Assembly (NCBI GenBank): GCA_025559845.1
Contig: CP048471.1
Span: 1-64,000, forward strand
DNA from: Agrobacterium tumefaciens
GTDB lineage: Bacteria; Pseudomonadota; Alphaproteobacteria; Rhizobiales; Rhizobiaceae
Reading direction: 5' to 3'
Length of the DNA stretch: 64,000 bases
The translations under genes were made by a program, and so were the position numbers. Numbering within the stretch: position 1 is the stretch's first letter; every line of letters begins with the position of its first letter. Below, one piece after another: positions 43,178-51,844 of this stretch. The notes beneath the pieces are model-generated. The model was not told the origin of the DNA. It saw only the letters and a list, made by a program, of their open reading frames with translations, and did no database searches.

Positions 43178-43465
43178 TCATTCGCCACAAAGGAATACGC
43201 CATAGTCCGAAGCGCCATGCAGGAAGTGGATAATGACCACTTTGGCGGCTTCAACGCGATAGAAGATCAGGTAGTTGCCGTGAACGTGTCGACGGATTCT
43301 ATGATGTTCATAGCGAGGCACCAGGGCGAAACCGTTTGGGTTTTGGATAAGATCTTCACACCGGCTCCGCAGCTCTCTGATAAATGAGAGAGCGCGCCGT
43401 GGATTGTGCTCGGCAATGTAATCGGCGATCTGCTCAAGATCGCCCTCGGCCTCTGGTAAAATCAA
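43178..43465 (-). CDS. ParE/RelE-family toxin
   Basis: A 95-residue protein: ILPEAEGDLEQIADYIAEHN, PRRALSFIRELRSRCEDLIQ, YEHHRIRRHVHGNYLIFYRV and VVIIHFLHGASDY are ParE hallmarks. ParE poisons DNA gyrase in characterised systems. The only usable start in frame is TTG three bases after the antitoxin stop, which suggests low translation or a slightly shortened N-terminus. It is the only toxin-antitoxin pair of the array encoded on the minus strand. Confidence 0.87.
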   Translation of the reverse strand: MILPEAEGDLEQIADYIAEHNPRRALSFIRELRSRCEDLIQNPNGFALVPRYEHHRIRRHVHGNYLIFYRVEAAKVVIIHFLHGASDYGVFLCGE

Positions 43466-43468
43466 GAA

Positions 43469-43735
43469 TCATGCGGAATTTTCGGCTTTGTCAGCTATCG
43501 CCTGATATTTTGCTTCGAGACGGTTGAACACATCATTGGCCGACTTAGTCCGACCGGAGTCCGCATCAGAGATGCCGCGCGTGATTGAAGCATCCAGAGC
43601 GGCCAGTCGCGTTTCACGATCCTGAACCAGTCCCACGCCCTCGCGCAGGACTTCGCTTTTGGAGCCGTAGCGACCTTTATCCACGAGCTGCTGGATGTAG
43701 CTTTCAAGCTGCTTGCCCAAATCGGCGCTGATCAC
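43469..43735 (-). CDS. ParD-family antitoxin
   Basis: An 88-residue antitoxin: LGKQLESYIQQLVDKGRYGS, KSEVLREGVGLVQDRETRLA is the ribbon-helix-helix core, followed by an extended C-terminus that binds ParE. AAGGAG precedes the ATG. About 40-55 bp upstream, TTGATAA occurs twice ten bp apart (43774-43790 on the opposite strand reading), a plausible operator. Confidence 0.9.
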   Translation of the reverse strand: MISADLGKQLESYIQQLVDKGRYGSKSEVLREGVGLVQDRETRLAALDASITRGISDADSGRTKSANDVFNRLEAKYQAIADKAENSA

Positions 43736-43908
43736 GCGTATCTCCTTCGTGGATCACGGAAAGAATATAGTCGTTTATCAACTATTATCAAACGGCGAGT
43801 GAGCGCTCTTGCTGTTCAGCGCTATCCTTCTCGAATAGGCGGCCCGTAGAGACTTCGGCAACCATTTGGTCGGTGCGAACTAGTTGAAATTGCAATTAGC
43901 AGGTCACC

Positions 43909-43933
43909 TTTTCATGTCTGTTCAAGAGCTTAA
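43909..43933 (+). repeat. Array boundary motif, copy 5
   Basis: TTTTC ATGTCT GT TCAAGAGCTTAA between the two parDE modules: perfect right half, weaker left half. It stands at the 5' side of the minus-strand pair, so orientation follows the array and not the genes. Confidence 0.8.
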
Positions 43934-43951
43934 TCACGACGCATTGTAGAT

Positions 43952-43991
43952 TTGACAAACTTTGCCATCGGGATGTATTTTTACTTACATC
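43952..43991 (+). promoter_or_regulatory. Promoter and operator of second parDE operon
   Basis: TTGACA at 43952-43957 and TGTATT at 43974-43979 form a sigma-70-like promoter with a 16-bp spacer. GATGTA and TACATC (43972-43991) are perfect inverted arms overlapping the -10 element, as expected for autorepression by ParD. Confidence 0.65.
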
Positions 43992-44003
43992 TAGGAGGCT
44001 CAA

Positions 44004-44258
44004 ATGGCGACGATGAATGTATCCCTACCAGACCCCATGAAAGACTGGGTTGAAGCGCAAGCCAAGACCGGCAGATACTCCAATGCGAGCGATTACGTTA
44101 GAGATTTGATACGCAGAGACCAGGCTCGTACGGACAAGATTGCCGAGATGCAGCGCTTTGTGGACGACGGTATTGAAAGCGGCGTTGGAAACCAATCGTC
44201 GGATGAGCTGTTTGCTGCAGCCAAAGCGCGAGCAAAGATCAGCAGCGATCGCGACTGA
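44004..44258 (+). CDS. ParD-family antitoxin
   Basis: An 84-residue protein: MATMNVSLPDPMKDWVEAQA, then GRYSNASDYVRDLIRRDQAR, the canonical ParD ribbon-helix-helix. The C-terminal half contains QRFVDDGIESGVGNQSSDELF, the usual ParE-binding segment. TAGGAGG lies seven bases upstream. The stop overlaps the toxin start (TGATG). Its operator and promoter are recognisable immediately upstream. Confidence 0.95.
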   Translation: MATMNVSLPDPMKDWVEAQAKTGRYSNASDYVRDLIRRDQARTDKIAEMQRFVDDGIESGVGNQSSDELFAAAKARAKISSDRD

Positions 44259-44551
44259 TGCCGTTTAACCTCTCGGTACAAGCGGAAGAGGATATCGTTT
44301 CCATCGCGGAAGAAGGCATCCGCGTTTTCGGAGCACTTGTTGCCAAACGATATCACGATGAGCTCTTTGCCTTGTTCGAACTCATTGCCGCCAACCCACG
44401 AATGGCGCGCGAGCGCAATGAGATTTCTCCGCCTGTCAGGATACATCCTTTCAAAGCTCACCTCATCGTTTACCGCACCATCGAGAACGGAAGCATACTT
44501 GTAATCCGTATCCGGCATGGCCATGAGGATTGGGGAGGAGATCCCTTCTAA
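44258..44551 (+). CDS. ParE-family toxin
   Basis: A 97-residue toxin: FNLSVQAEEDIVSIAEEGIR, YHDELFALFELIAANPRMAR, VRIHPFKAHLIVYRTIENGS, ILVIRIRHGHEDWGGDPF. These are the ParE strands and terminal motif. It overlaps parD by one base. The 3' half and downstream sequence are duplicated at 37726-37941. Confidence 0.95.
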   Translation: MPFNLSVQAEEDIVSIAEEGIRVFGALVAKRYHDELFALFELIAANPRMARERNEISPPVRIHPFKAHLIVYRTIENGSILVIRIRHGHEDWGGDPF

Positions 44552-44589
44552 ATTAGTTCCTTCGTCGGCCTCAGTACGTGTCGGTCGTC

Positions 44590-44614
44590 GGTTCAAGCTT
44601 CATCAAGAGCTTAA
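44590..44614 (+). repeat. Array boundary motif, copy 6
   Basis: GGTTC AAGCTT CA TCAAGAGCTTAA, 38 bp after parE, exactly as far as copy 1 from its truncated parE. Confidence 0.88.
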
Positions 44615-44672
44615 AAGGACGGCAGCCACGCGATGCCAGAAAGGGATTGCGCGATGAAAATGAAGGCGCTAT

Positions 44673-44692
44673 ATGTAGGTACGTTCCTACAT
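44673..44692. promoter_or_regulatory. Palindrome upstream of second phd, candidate operator
   Basis: ATGTAGG and CCTACAT are perfect arms around TACGTT, ten bp before the antitoxin ATG. Binding here would block both promoter and ribosome access. Confidence 0.6.
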
Positions 44693-44701
44693 GAGGTGCC
44701 T

Positions 44702-44956
44702 ATGGCTACGACTAGCTTGACCAGCCGCGAACTGAATCATGATGTTGGCAGAGCGAAAAAAGCTGCTGAGGCAGGGCCTGTCGTCATCACCGATCGAGGC
44801 AGACCTTCGCATGTGTTGATGACGTACGGTGAGTTTGAGCGTCTGACAGGTAAGCGTCACAATCTTGTCGATGCGCTTTCAATGCCAGGATTGTCGAATA
44901 TCGATTTCGATCCGTCTCGGTCGGTCATTGCAACTCGCGAAGTTGATCTCTCTTGA
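44702..44956 (+). CDS. Phd/YefM-family antitoxin
   Basis: An 84-residue antitoxin: MATTSLTSRELNHDVGRAKK, then GPVVITDRGRPSHVLMTYGEFERLTG is the Phd/YefM DNA-binding half. The tail (LSMPGLSNIDFDPSRSVIAT) is typical of Phd partners of VapC. ATG at 44702 follows GAGGTG. Longer in-frame starts would run through the operator and were rejected. The stop overlaps the toxin's TTG start. Confidence 0.92.
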   Translation: MATTSLTSRELNHDVGRAKKAAEAGPVVITDRGRPSHVLMTYGEFERLTGKRHNLVDALSMPGLSNIDFDPSRSVIATREVDLS

Positions 44957-45375
44957 AATACTTGCTCGACACAAACGTTGTCTGCGAACTCCGTAAAGTG
45001 GGTGACGGTAAAGCTGATCTGAACGTGACGACCTGGTTAGGTGCGCAGGATTCTCGTGATCTGTATATTTCTGCCATAACAATTTTAGAGCTCGAGCGTG
45101 GCATACTCAGCATCCAGCGCCGTGACATCGAGCAGGGTTCTCGCTTACGAACGTGGATGGATAGGCGAGTTCGCCCGGAGTTCGCTGAGCGCATCATCTC
45201 TATCGATGAAGCAATTGCGACGCGATGTGCTCACTTGCATATTCCGGATCGCCGCAATGAAGCAGATGCACTCATCGCGGCGTCAGCTGTCGTGCATGGG
45301 CTAGTGGTTGTCACACGCAACATTCAAGATTTCCAAGGTACAGGCGTTGTTCTCGTAGACCCATGGCGTGCCTAA
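44953..45375 (+). CDS. VapC-family PIN-domain toxin
   Basis: A 140-residue PIN protein with all acidic residues: YLLDTNVVCELRK, LYISAITILELERGILSIQR, and ADALIAASAVVHGLVVVTRNIQDF. VapC toxins are metal-dependent RNases that often cut tRNA or rRNA. Translation must start at TTG inside the antitoxin stop (TTGA), a low-efficiency arrangement that keeps toxin below antitoxin. Confidence 0.93.
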   Translation: MKYLLDTNVVCELRKVGDGKADLNVTTWLGAQDSRDLYISAITILELERGILSIQRRDIEQGSRLRTWMDRRVRPEFAERIISIDEAIATRCAHLHIPDRRNEADALIAASAVVHGLVVVTRNIQDFQGTGVVLVDPWRA

Positions 45376-45464
45376 GGACCGGCATGCAGGGCGCCTCGAA
45401 GTCGAAATTGTTTCTGCGAGCCCGGTAGAAACCTCGTTGAGTTTTTCGAAATCCAGAGGTCTCC

Positions 45465-45489
45465 CGTCCAGATCTTATCAAGACCCGGA
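45465..45489 (+). repeat. Possible extra boundary motif, copy 7a
   Basis: CGTCC AGATCT TA TCAAGACCCGGA; it shares spacing and TCAAGA, and lies 40 bp before a better copy. Confidence 0.3.
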
Positions 45490-45504
45490 CTCTAACGGGT
45501 CAGC

Positions 45505-45529
45505 GACCCTGATCTCTTCAAGAGCTTAA
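45505..45529 (+). repeat. Array boundary motif, copy 7b
   Basis: GACCC TGATCT CT TCAAGAGCTTAA: perfect right half, weak left half. The 45376-45504 stretch before it holds no gene. Confidence 0.8.
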
Positions 45530-45785
45530 AATAGCCGTGATGAGAGACGACCTTGTGATCCTTCGATTGGCCACGTTTGGTCGTCGTGGCTGACAGAAGA
45601 GAGGGCTGGCTGCACGCCCATTTCATCATGGAGCCATTGCCACTTGCCGATGCCATGCGGCCAGCACTCACGAGCAACTTTGGATATGCCGCGGTTCGCG
45701 GCGGAGAGTGCTGGCATACCGGCTGCAAGACTTAAGCCGAGGCAAATTTGCGATTGGTTAGGGTTCTGGCCTTGTATTATAGTCA
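45526..45785 (-). CDS. Hypothetical 86-residue protein, doubtful
   Basis: The frame runs from MTIIQGQNPNQSQICLGLSL to EGSQGRLSSRLF on the minus strand. The composition is plausible (GIGKWQWLHDEMGVQPALSS), but no ribosome site is obvious and no family is recognised. It occupies the only cassette of the array with no recognisable product. The adjoining plus-strand frame at 45909-46022 (MDIAFMEPMVPFDDKAALGD and 17 more residues) is another weak candidate. Confidence 0.25.
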
Positions 45786-46039
45786 TTTCACTGATGCGCA
45801 AGATCGCGAACCGGCATAGGAACCGGTAAAATATGCTCATCTACACACTCATAAAGTCTTGTTTTTGATTGCTTTACAAGCAGAATATGAACCGGCATTA
45901 AAGGCGGTATGGATATCGCATTTATGGAACCTATGGTGCCCTTTGACGATAAGGCCGCTCTTGGAGATAAAGGTTTGACGCTGGTTGGCGAAGGCACTGA
46001 TCCCCTGCCTCTCAATTCATGACAAATCGATGGGCCGAA

Positions 46040-46064
46040 CGTTCGAATTTCATCAAGAGCTTAA
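46040..46064 (+). repeat. Array boundary motif, copy 8, left edge of catabolic block
   Basis: CGTTC GAATTT CA TCAAGAGCTTAA, immediately before the end of the LysR gene. Confidence 0.88.
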
Positions 46065-46078
46065 TTCGCCCTATGCTA

Positions 46079-47038
46079 TCAAGGAGTATAAAACTTTTCT
46101 CCTTCTACATAGTCGGTAACACGACGGACTTCACGAACGATGGTATCGGCCAGATGCCGCGCGGCTGGTGACAGTTCGCGGTTCTTCAGCCGGATCAGCG
46201 ACATGGCCCGTCGGATATGTGGTTCCGTTAGGGTCATCACCCGCGCGGTCTGTGGCGGGTGTTTGGCAAGCCTCGTGCTGGGCTGGACGGCGATGCCTAG
46301 TCCCGCTTCTGCCATGGCGATAATCGTCTCGGCCTGAATGAACTGGTATCGGTTTGTCTCGACCAATCCGTTGTCGTGCAGGACATGATCGACGATCCGC
46401 CGCATTGCCGTTTGCGGCGCAGGCAGAAGGATCGGGAAATGAGCGATCTCTCGCCAGGTCACGGTCTTCTTCGTTGGATCCAAGAAGCGCGGGTGAACTA
46501 CCGCATGCAGCGGCTCGACCAGTATGGGACTGAAGTCGAACGCTTGGTCCGTTCCATGTGGACCGATCGCGAAATCGACTTCATGTTTACGTAGCGCGGC
46601 GTAGAGATCGGTCGAGGTCAGCTCCCGGATTGTTACCGCCACTTCCGGAAACTCGCTGACGAACTGCGTCAAGACAGGAGGCAGATGGACGGATGCGACA
46701 TGGGAGGAGCTGGCGAGTGATAGCTGCCCGCGCTTCAGGTCTGCGGCCTCGCGTATCTCGCGAAGCCCATGCAGGATCTCGTAATGGGCCTTTCGCAGAC
46801 TTTCTTGCAGTTTGGTGCCTTCTTCCGTCAATTTGACGCTGCGTGTCGTACGCTCGAAAAGCTTCACTTGAAGCTGCTCCTCCAATTGACGGATCTGGAC
46901 ACTGACGGCTGAATGGGCGCGGTTGAGCTTCTCGCCAGCCAGTCGAAAGCTTCCTTCGCTGGCCACGACCAGAAAGGTCTGGAATAGTCGCAGATTGATG
47001 TCATTGATCGTATCCACAGGCCCCTCCGCATTGGTCAT
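46079..47038 (-). CDS. LysR-family transcriptional regulator
   Basis: A 319-residue protein. The winged helix-turn-helix is at the N-terminus: LRLFQTFLVVASEGSFRLAG, EKLNRAHSAVSVQIRQLEEQ, LFERTTRSVKLTEEG. The effector domain follows, with GQLSLASSSHVASVHLPPVL and AETIIAMAEAGLGIAVQPST. It is divergent from the tripartite transporter and catabolic genes, and a perfect palindrome in the gap contains the T-N11-A core of LysR sites. It probably activates this operon in response to its substrate. Confidence 0.93.
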   Translation of the reverse strand: MTNAEGPVDTINDINLRLFQTFLVVASEGSFRLAGEKLNRAHSAVSVQIRQLEEQLQVKLFERTTRSVKLTEEGTKLQESLRKAHYEILHGLREIREAADLKRGQLSLASSSHVASVHLPPVLTQFVSEFPEVAVTIRELTSTDLYAALRKHEVDFAIGPHGTDQAFDFSPILVEPLHAVVHPRFLDPTKKTVTWREIAHFPILLPAPQTAMRRIVDHVLHDNGLVETNRYQFIQAETIIAMAEAGLGIAVQPSTRLAKHPPQTARVMTLTEPHIRRAMSLIRLKNRELSPAARHLADTIVREVRRVTDYVEGEKFYTP

Positions 47039-47040
47039 CT

Positions 47041-47062
47041 AATGATACCAATCGGTATCATT
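47041..47062. promoter_or_regulatory. LysR-type operator palindrome
   Basis: AATGATACC and GGTATCATT are perfect nine-bp arms around AATC, starting three bp from the LysR start codon. The ATA-N8-TAT core fits the LysR consensus. Confidence 0.7.
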
Positions 47063-47172
47063 ATTATACTTGCTTTGCCACCGCCTACGGGTTCAATCTT
47101 GCCAAACCGCAATTCGGGAAGGGATTGCCGGTATCGGCTGGAGGGCCGGTTTTCAAATCGGGAGGAAGTATC

Positions 47173-48159
47173 TTGGACAATTTTGAAATCCGTAAGGGGA
47201 TGAAACGCCGTACGCTTCTCGGGTGCGGCGCGGCCTTTGTCGCGGCACAGCCGTTTGCCTTCGGCACGGCGAGAGCCAATGCCTATCCGAGCGAGACTAT
47301 CAATTATATCGTCGCCTTCGGCGTCGGCGGCGGCAGCGATATCGTCGCGCGCACCATGGCCAAGGTGATCGACGAGAAGAAGCTCATTCCGGTCAAGATG
47401 CTGGTGGAAAACCGGCCGGGCGGCTCGGGCGCTGTCGGCTATTCCTACATCAGTTCCCGTAAGGGCAATCCCTATTATCTCGGCGGTGTCGGCGTCAGCT
47501 TCTTCACCACGCCGCTGCTCGGCAAGATGCCGCTGAGCTACAAGGACTTCACCCCGCTCGCCGCGATCGCGCGCTCGCCCTACATCCTGGCTGTGCTCGC
47601 CGATTCCAAGATCAAGTCGATCGATGACCTCAAGAGCGCCAAGGGGCTGACCATCGGTTCGGCCGGTGCGGTCTCCGACCCGGCACTTCTATCGCATCTC
47701 CTCAACAAGCAGCTCGGCAGCTCGATCAAGGTCGTGCCCTATGACGGCGAGGGCGAGGTGATGGCGGCGGTGCTCGGCAAGCATCTCGATCTTCTGTTCG
47801 GAAATCCCAACGAGATCCTCGAACAGGTCAATGCCGGCAAGATGCGGGCGCTGGCGGTGACATCGGCGGAACGGATGGGCTCTCTTCCGGAGGTTCCAAG
47901 TTTCAAGGAACTCGGTCATGATATCATCCATACCCAGCTCCGCGGCATCATCATGCCCAAGGACGTTCCGGCGGAAGCGGTCTCCTATTGGGAAGGTGTG
48001 ATGAAAACCGTGGCGGAAAGCCCGGAATGGCGCAGCCAGTACGTCGACCGGTTCAACGAAATACCGCTCTTCCTCGACAGCAAGCAGTTCGGCGAGGAAA
48101 TCGTCGCAACCTCGCAGCGTTACGAGACGCTTATGCGCGAGCTCGGCCTAATCAAGTGA
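47173..48159 (+). CDS. tctC: Tripartite tricarboxylate transporter substrate-binding protein (TctC)
   Basis: The precursor has a twin-arginine-like leader (MKRRTLLGCGAAFVAAQPFA) and a mature Bug/TctC fold. INYIVAFGVGGGSDIVARTM, VENRPGGSGAVGYSYIS, VVPYDGEGEVMAAVLGKHLD and VPSFKELGHDI are family landmarks. It captures a carboxylate in the periplasm for TctAB. A TTG start at 47173 follows GGAGGAAG; the ATG at 47200 is equally possible and gives the more typical leader. It is the first gene of the catabolic operon. Confidence 0.92.
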   Translation: MDNFEIRKGMKRRTLLGCGAAFVAAQPFAFGTARANAYPSETINYIVAFGVGGGSDIVARTMAKVIDEKKLIPVKMLVENRPGGSGAVGYSYISSRKGNPYYLGGVGVSFFTTPLLGKMPLSYKDFTPLAAIARSPYILAVLADSKIKSIDDLKSAKGLTIGSAGAVSDPALLSHLLNKQLGSSIKVVPYDGEGEVMAAVLGKHLDLLFGNPNEILEQVNAGKMRALAVTSAERMGSLPEVPSFKELGHDIIHTQLRGIIMPKDVPAEAVSYWEGVMKTVAESPEWRSQYVDRFNEIPLFLDSKQFGEEIVATSQRYETLMRELGLIK

Positions 48160-48251
48160 GGCCGATCAAGTGAGATTGGCGGCCTCCGGTCAGTTCGGGG
48201 GCCGATAGTCCCCGAAAATTTCAAATGCTCTACGCTTGGGAGGCGCGGCAG

Positions 48252-48698
48252 ATGATACCCTTACGTTCATTCGATCTTGGTCTTTCAGCGATCTTCGGCC
48301 TGCTCGGCCTCTACATGATCTGGCAGGGAAGCGGTTATGGCTACCAGGAGGGTTCCGTGCCCTCTGCCGGCTTCTTCCCCGTCTGGATCGGGGCGGGGCT
48401 GGCGCTCTTTTCCGCGCTCAATTTCCTCAAGGTCATCAGGCAGTCGGATCTTCTCGGCAGCGTCGAGCGGATGGAGGTGGTCCGGGTCGGGCTGGTCAGT
48501 CTGGCACTGGTCGCTTTCGTCCTGCTCTCCCAGTTTATCGGCATGCTGGTCGCCTCTATGCCGCTGATGATCGCCATCGGCTGTATCTTCGGCGCCCGCG
48601 ACGCCCGCTCGATTGCGGCCGCCAGCGCTATCGCCGTCGGAATGGCCTTCATACTCTATCTCGTGTTCGGCGTGGTTCTCGCCATCCCGCTGCTCTGA
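48252..48698 (+). CDS. tctB: TctB-family small membrane subunit
   Basis: A 148-residue protein with four predicted helices: LGLSAIFGLLGLYMIWQGSG, GFFPVWIGAGLALFSALNFL, VGLVSLALVAFVLLSQFIGM, AIAVGMAFILYLVFGVVLAI. The PSAGFFP motif before helix 2 is typical of TctB. GAGGCGCGG precedes the ATG at 48252. It is encoded between tctC and tctA as usual. Confidence 0.9.
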   Translation: MIPLRSFDLGLSAIFGLLGLYMIWQGSGYGYQEGSVPSAGFFPVWIGAGLALFSALNFLKVIRQSDLLGSVERMEVVRVGLVSLALVAFVLLSQFIGMLVASMPLMIAIGCIFGARDARSIAAASAIAVGMAFILYLVFGVVLAIPLL

Positions 48699-48720
48699 TC
48701 CCTCAAGAAGAGACGATATC

Positions 48721-50247
48721 ATGCTAGAATCATGGCACTTGCTTGCCGAGGGATTGGTCGCAGCATCGCAACCCTCCGTTCTCGCCGCCATCATGGTCGG
48801 CGCCATCATCGGGCTTTTCATTGGCGCCCTGCCGGGGCTCGGGCCAACCGCCGGCGTGGCAATCCTGCTGCCGGTCGCCGTCAGCTTTGACGGTACGGCG
48901 GCGATTGCGGCACTCGGAGCCGTCTATTACGGCGCCCAATATGGCGGCGCGGTCACCGCAATCCTGCTCGGCATTCCGGGCGATGCTTCCGCGACCATGA
49001 CCGTCATCGATGGCCACAAGCTGGCACGAAACGGCAAGGCCGGCGCGGCACTCGGCTTGAGTATTGCCGCCTCCTTCATCGGCGGCCTGATCGGCCTCAT
49101 CTTGCTTACCGCTTTTGCCACGACCATTGCCCAGGCCGCGATCGCCTTCGGGCCGATAGAGATGACCGCGCTGATGATCTTCTCGCTGTCGCTCGTCAGC
49201 GTGCTCGGCGGCCGCGACCTCAACAAGGCGATGATGTCGCTGTTTGCCGGCCTCTTCATCGGCACGATCGGGCTCGATCCGATGGTTGGCCTGCCGCGTT
49301 TCGATTTCGGCGAGGTCCGGCTGTTCGACGGTATCGAATTTTCCATCATCGCTGTCGGCCTGTTCGGTCTGGCGGAAATGTATGCGACGCCGCCTTCGAT
49401 CGGAAAGCCGCAGGAGAACAACCGGTTCCGCTTCCGTGAACTTCTGCCCGATGTGCGCGGCACGCTGCAATGCTGGCGTGAACTGGGCTCCGGCTCGCTG
49501 ATCGGCTTCTTCATCGGCATCCTGCCCGGCGCCGGCGCGACCGCGGCCACGATGATCTCCTACGCCTTCGCCAAGCGCACCTCGAAACATCCCGAACGCT
49601 TCGGCAATGGCGCTATGGAAGGTGTTGCGGCTCCCGAAGCCGCCAATAACAGCGCCGCCTATGGCAACATGATCCCGATGTTCGCGCTCGGCATTCCGGG
49701 GTCCGGCACGACGGCGGTGCTGATGGGCGGCCTGTTGATGATCGGCCTGCAGCCCGGCCCGATGCTGTTCCAGACACAGTCGGAATTCGTCTGGACCATT
49801 TTCGGCAGCTTCTACATCGGCAATCTGGCGCTGGTCGCAATCACTATCGTCCTGACCCCGGTGCTCGCCACCTGTGCCTTCGTACGTCCGAGCTACCTGT
49901 TCCCGGCCGTCATCGCCATCATCGCCTTCGGCATTTTCGGCATCAACAATTCGATGTTCGAGGTGGCTCTGGTGATCGGCTTCGGCGTCCTGGGCTACCT
50001 GATGATGAAGCTGGACTACCCGCCGGTACCGCTCGTCCTCGGCATGATCCTCGGCCCGATCCTCGAGCGTGGCATTCGCCGCACCCTGGTCGCTTCGGAT
50101 GGAGATGTCTCCGTCTTCTTCAAGAGTCCGATCGCGCTCGTCGTTCTGCTGATCACAGTCGTGCTCCTGGTTTCACCTTGGCTGTTCAAAAACCGCGCGA
50201 GCAAGGAACACCATTTGGACGAGCCGCAGGCCAAGAAAATCGGCTGA
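48721..50247 (+). CDS. tctA: TctA-family large membrane subunit
   Basis: A 508-residue protein with about twelve helices. Typical TctA signatures are [60 protein letters not shown] and [20 protein letters not shown] followed by [17 protein letters not shown]. It forms the transmembrane channel for the carboxylate bound by TctC. The ATG is 22 bp after the tctB stop. Confidence 0.95.
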   Translation: MLESWHLLAEGLVAASQPSVLAAIMVGAIIGLFIGALPGLGPTAGVAILLPVAVSFDGTAAIAALGAVYYGAQYGGAVTAILLGIPGDASATMTVIDGHKLARNGKAGAALGLSIAASFIGGLIGLILLTAFATTIAQAAIAFGPIEMTALMIFSLSLVSVLGGRDLNKAMMSLFAGLFIGTIGLDPMVGLPRFDFGEVRLFDGIEFSIIAVGLFGLAEMYATPPSIGKPQENNRFRFRELLPDVRGTLQCWRELGSGSLIGFFIGILPGAGATAATMISYAFAKRTSKHPERFGNGAMEGVAAPEAANNSAAYGNMIPMFALGIPGSGTTAVLMGGLLMIGLQPGPMLFQTQSEFVWTIFGSFYIGNLALVAITIVLTPVLATCAFVRPSYLFPAVIAIIAFGIFGINNSMFEVALVIGFGVLGYLMMKLDYPPVPLVLGMILGPILERGIRRTLVASDGDVSVFFKSPIALVVLLITVVLLVSPWLFKNRASKEHHLDEPQAKKIG

Positions 50248-50415
50248 GGCAGCAAGGGGCGATCCTGCCTCACGGATCGCCCGGCTGCCTGACCACATCG
50301 CATGTTCATTCCGGATGCAGGCAATTGCCGCGCGTCGCTATCCAACGCGGCCTTGCGGCAGGTCCTGCAACCTCCAGAGCGTCACCGGGCGCGCATGAAA
50401 AGGATATTTTAAACA

Positions 50416-51837
50416 ATGGTTTATCACCATCTTTACGCAAACTTCGCCAAGGCTTCCGAAGTGCGGGTCGGCATTATCGGCGCGGGCAATTACGGCACGG
50501 CCATCGTCACCCAGGCGCCCGTTACGCCGCGGTTGAATGTCGTTGCCGTCGCCGACATTTCGATCGATGCGGCGCGCGGCGCCTATGAGAAGGCGGGCTT
50601 CGACATGGCCAAGGTTGCCTATGCCGGAACGGCAGATGAGGCCAAATGCGAAATTGCGCGCGGCAATTCCATCTTTACCGACAAGCCGGAACTCATCGGT
50701 GCCATCGGTGCCGTCGATATCGTCTGCGAGTGCAGCGGCGTGCCGGAGGCGAGCGTCAGATATGCCGTGCAGGCGATCGAGGCCGGCAAGCATGTGGCGA
50801 TGGTGACGAAGGATTGCGACGTTGCCGTCGGCCCGATGCTGAAGCGGATCGCCAAGGAAGCGGGCGTCATCTACACGCCGGTCGATGGCGACCAGCACGG
50901 GCTGCTGATCCAGTTCTACGAATGGGCGAAATCGGTCGGCCTGACGGTGATTTCCGGCGGCAAGGCGACCGATGGCGAATTCGTCTATGACGAGGCGGCC
51001 GGCACGGTCTCGATCAAGACCGACAAGAAGATCCATGAGCCCTATGTCGAGACGGTTGCCGTCTCCGATGAGGATCGCAAGTGGCTCGCCATGATCCCCG
51101 AAGGACAGGCCGCCGAATACGTCGCCAAGCGCAAGGACATTCTGGCACGCCTGCCGCAACCTGGCGCCTATGATCTCTGCGAAATCACCGTCGCGGCCAA
51201 TTATACCGGCATGAAGCCTGCGGTCGACACGCTCGTCCATGCGGCCCTTCGCATCACCGAAATCCCGGTCGCCTATGCGGAAATCGCCAATGGTGGGCTC
51301 TTCGGACAGGTCGATACGATCGACCTCGCCACCTGCCTCAGGCGCCCGGATGAATCCGGGCTCGGCGGCGGCGTCTTTCTCGTCGTCCGGTGCGACAATG
51401 CCTATTCCAACCATGTCCTTGTGACCAAGGGCCAGATCCCGAACTATGACGAGACGACGGCAGTCATCTACCGCCCCTATCACCTTTGCGGCGTGGAGAC
51501 TTCGACCTCGCTGCTCATGGCGGGCCTGCTCGGCATCGATACGGGCTCGGAGGACTACCGGCCCCGCTACGATCTCGTCAAAGTCGCGGCGCGCGACATC
51601 AAGGCGGGCGAAGTCTTCGGCAATGACCATAGCCCGATGTTGAAGGCACGAATCGTCCCGGCGGTACCCGTCGCGCTTGAGAACCCCGCCTGCGCCCATC
51701 TTCTGACCGGCAATCGCGCCAAGGTGGATATCCCGGCCGGCACGTTGATTACCTATGACATGGTGGAGGAGCCGCAGGCTTCGTCGCTTTGGGAGATGCG
51801 CAGGCTTCAGGACCGCACCTTCCTGGCCGCGCAGTGA
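50416..51837 (+). CDS. NAD(P)-dependent oxidoreductase with SAF domain
   Basis: A 473-residue protein. The N-terminal Rossmann fold has VRVGIIGAGNYGTAIVTQAP, and VDIVCECSGVPEASVRYAVQ and AGKHVAMVTKDCDVAVGPML recall homoserine-dehydrogenase-like enzymes. The C-terminus is a SAF domain (VKVAARDIKAGEVFG, VDIPAGTLITYDMVEEPQ). This family often neighbours DUF1537 kinases and class II aldolase-like decarboxylases. Here it takes the place of the dehydrogenase in a sugar-acid pathway; the exact substrate is unknown. Confidence 0.88.
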   Translation: MVYHHLYANFAKASEVRVGIIGAGNYGTAIVTQAPVTPRLNVVAVADISIDAARGAYEKAGFDMAKVAYAGTADEAKCEIARGNSIFTDKPELIGAIGAVDIVCECSGVPEASVRYAVQAIEAGKHVAMVTKDCDVAVGPMLKRIAKEAGVIYTPVDGDQHGLLIQFYEWAKSVGLTVISGGKATDGEFVYDEAAGTVSIKTDKKIHEPYVETVAVSDEDRKWLAMIPEGQAAEYVAKRKDILARLPQPGAYDLCEITVAANYTGMKPAVDTLVHAALRITEIPVAYAEIANGGLFGQVDTIDLATCLRRPDESGLGGGVFLVVRCDNAYSNHVLVTKGQIPNYDETTAVIYRPYHLCGVETSTSLLMAGLLGIDTGSEDYRPRYDLVKVAARDIKAGEVFGNDHSPMLKARIVPAVPVALENPACAHLLTGNRAKVDIPAGTLITYDMVEEPQASSLWEMRRLQDRTFLAAQ

Positions 51838-51844
51838 GATCGCC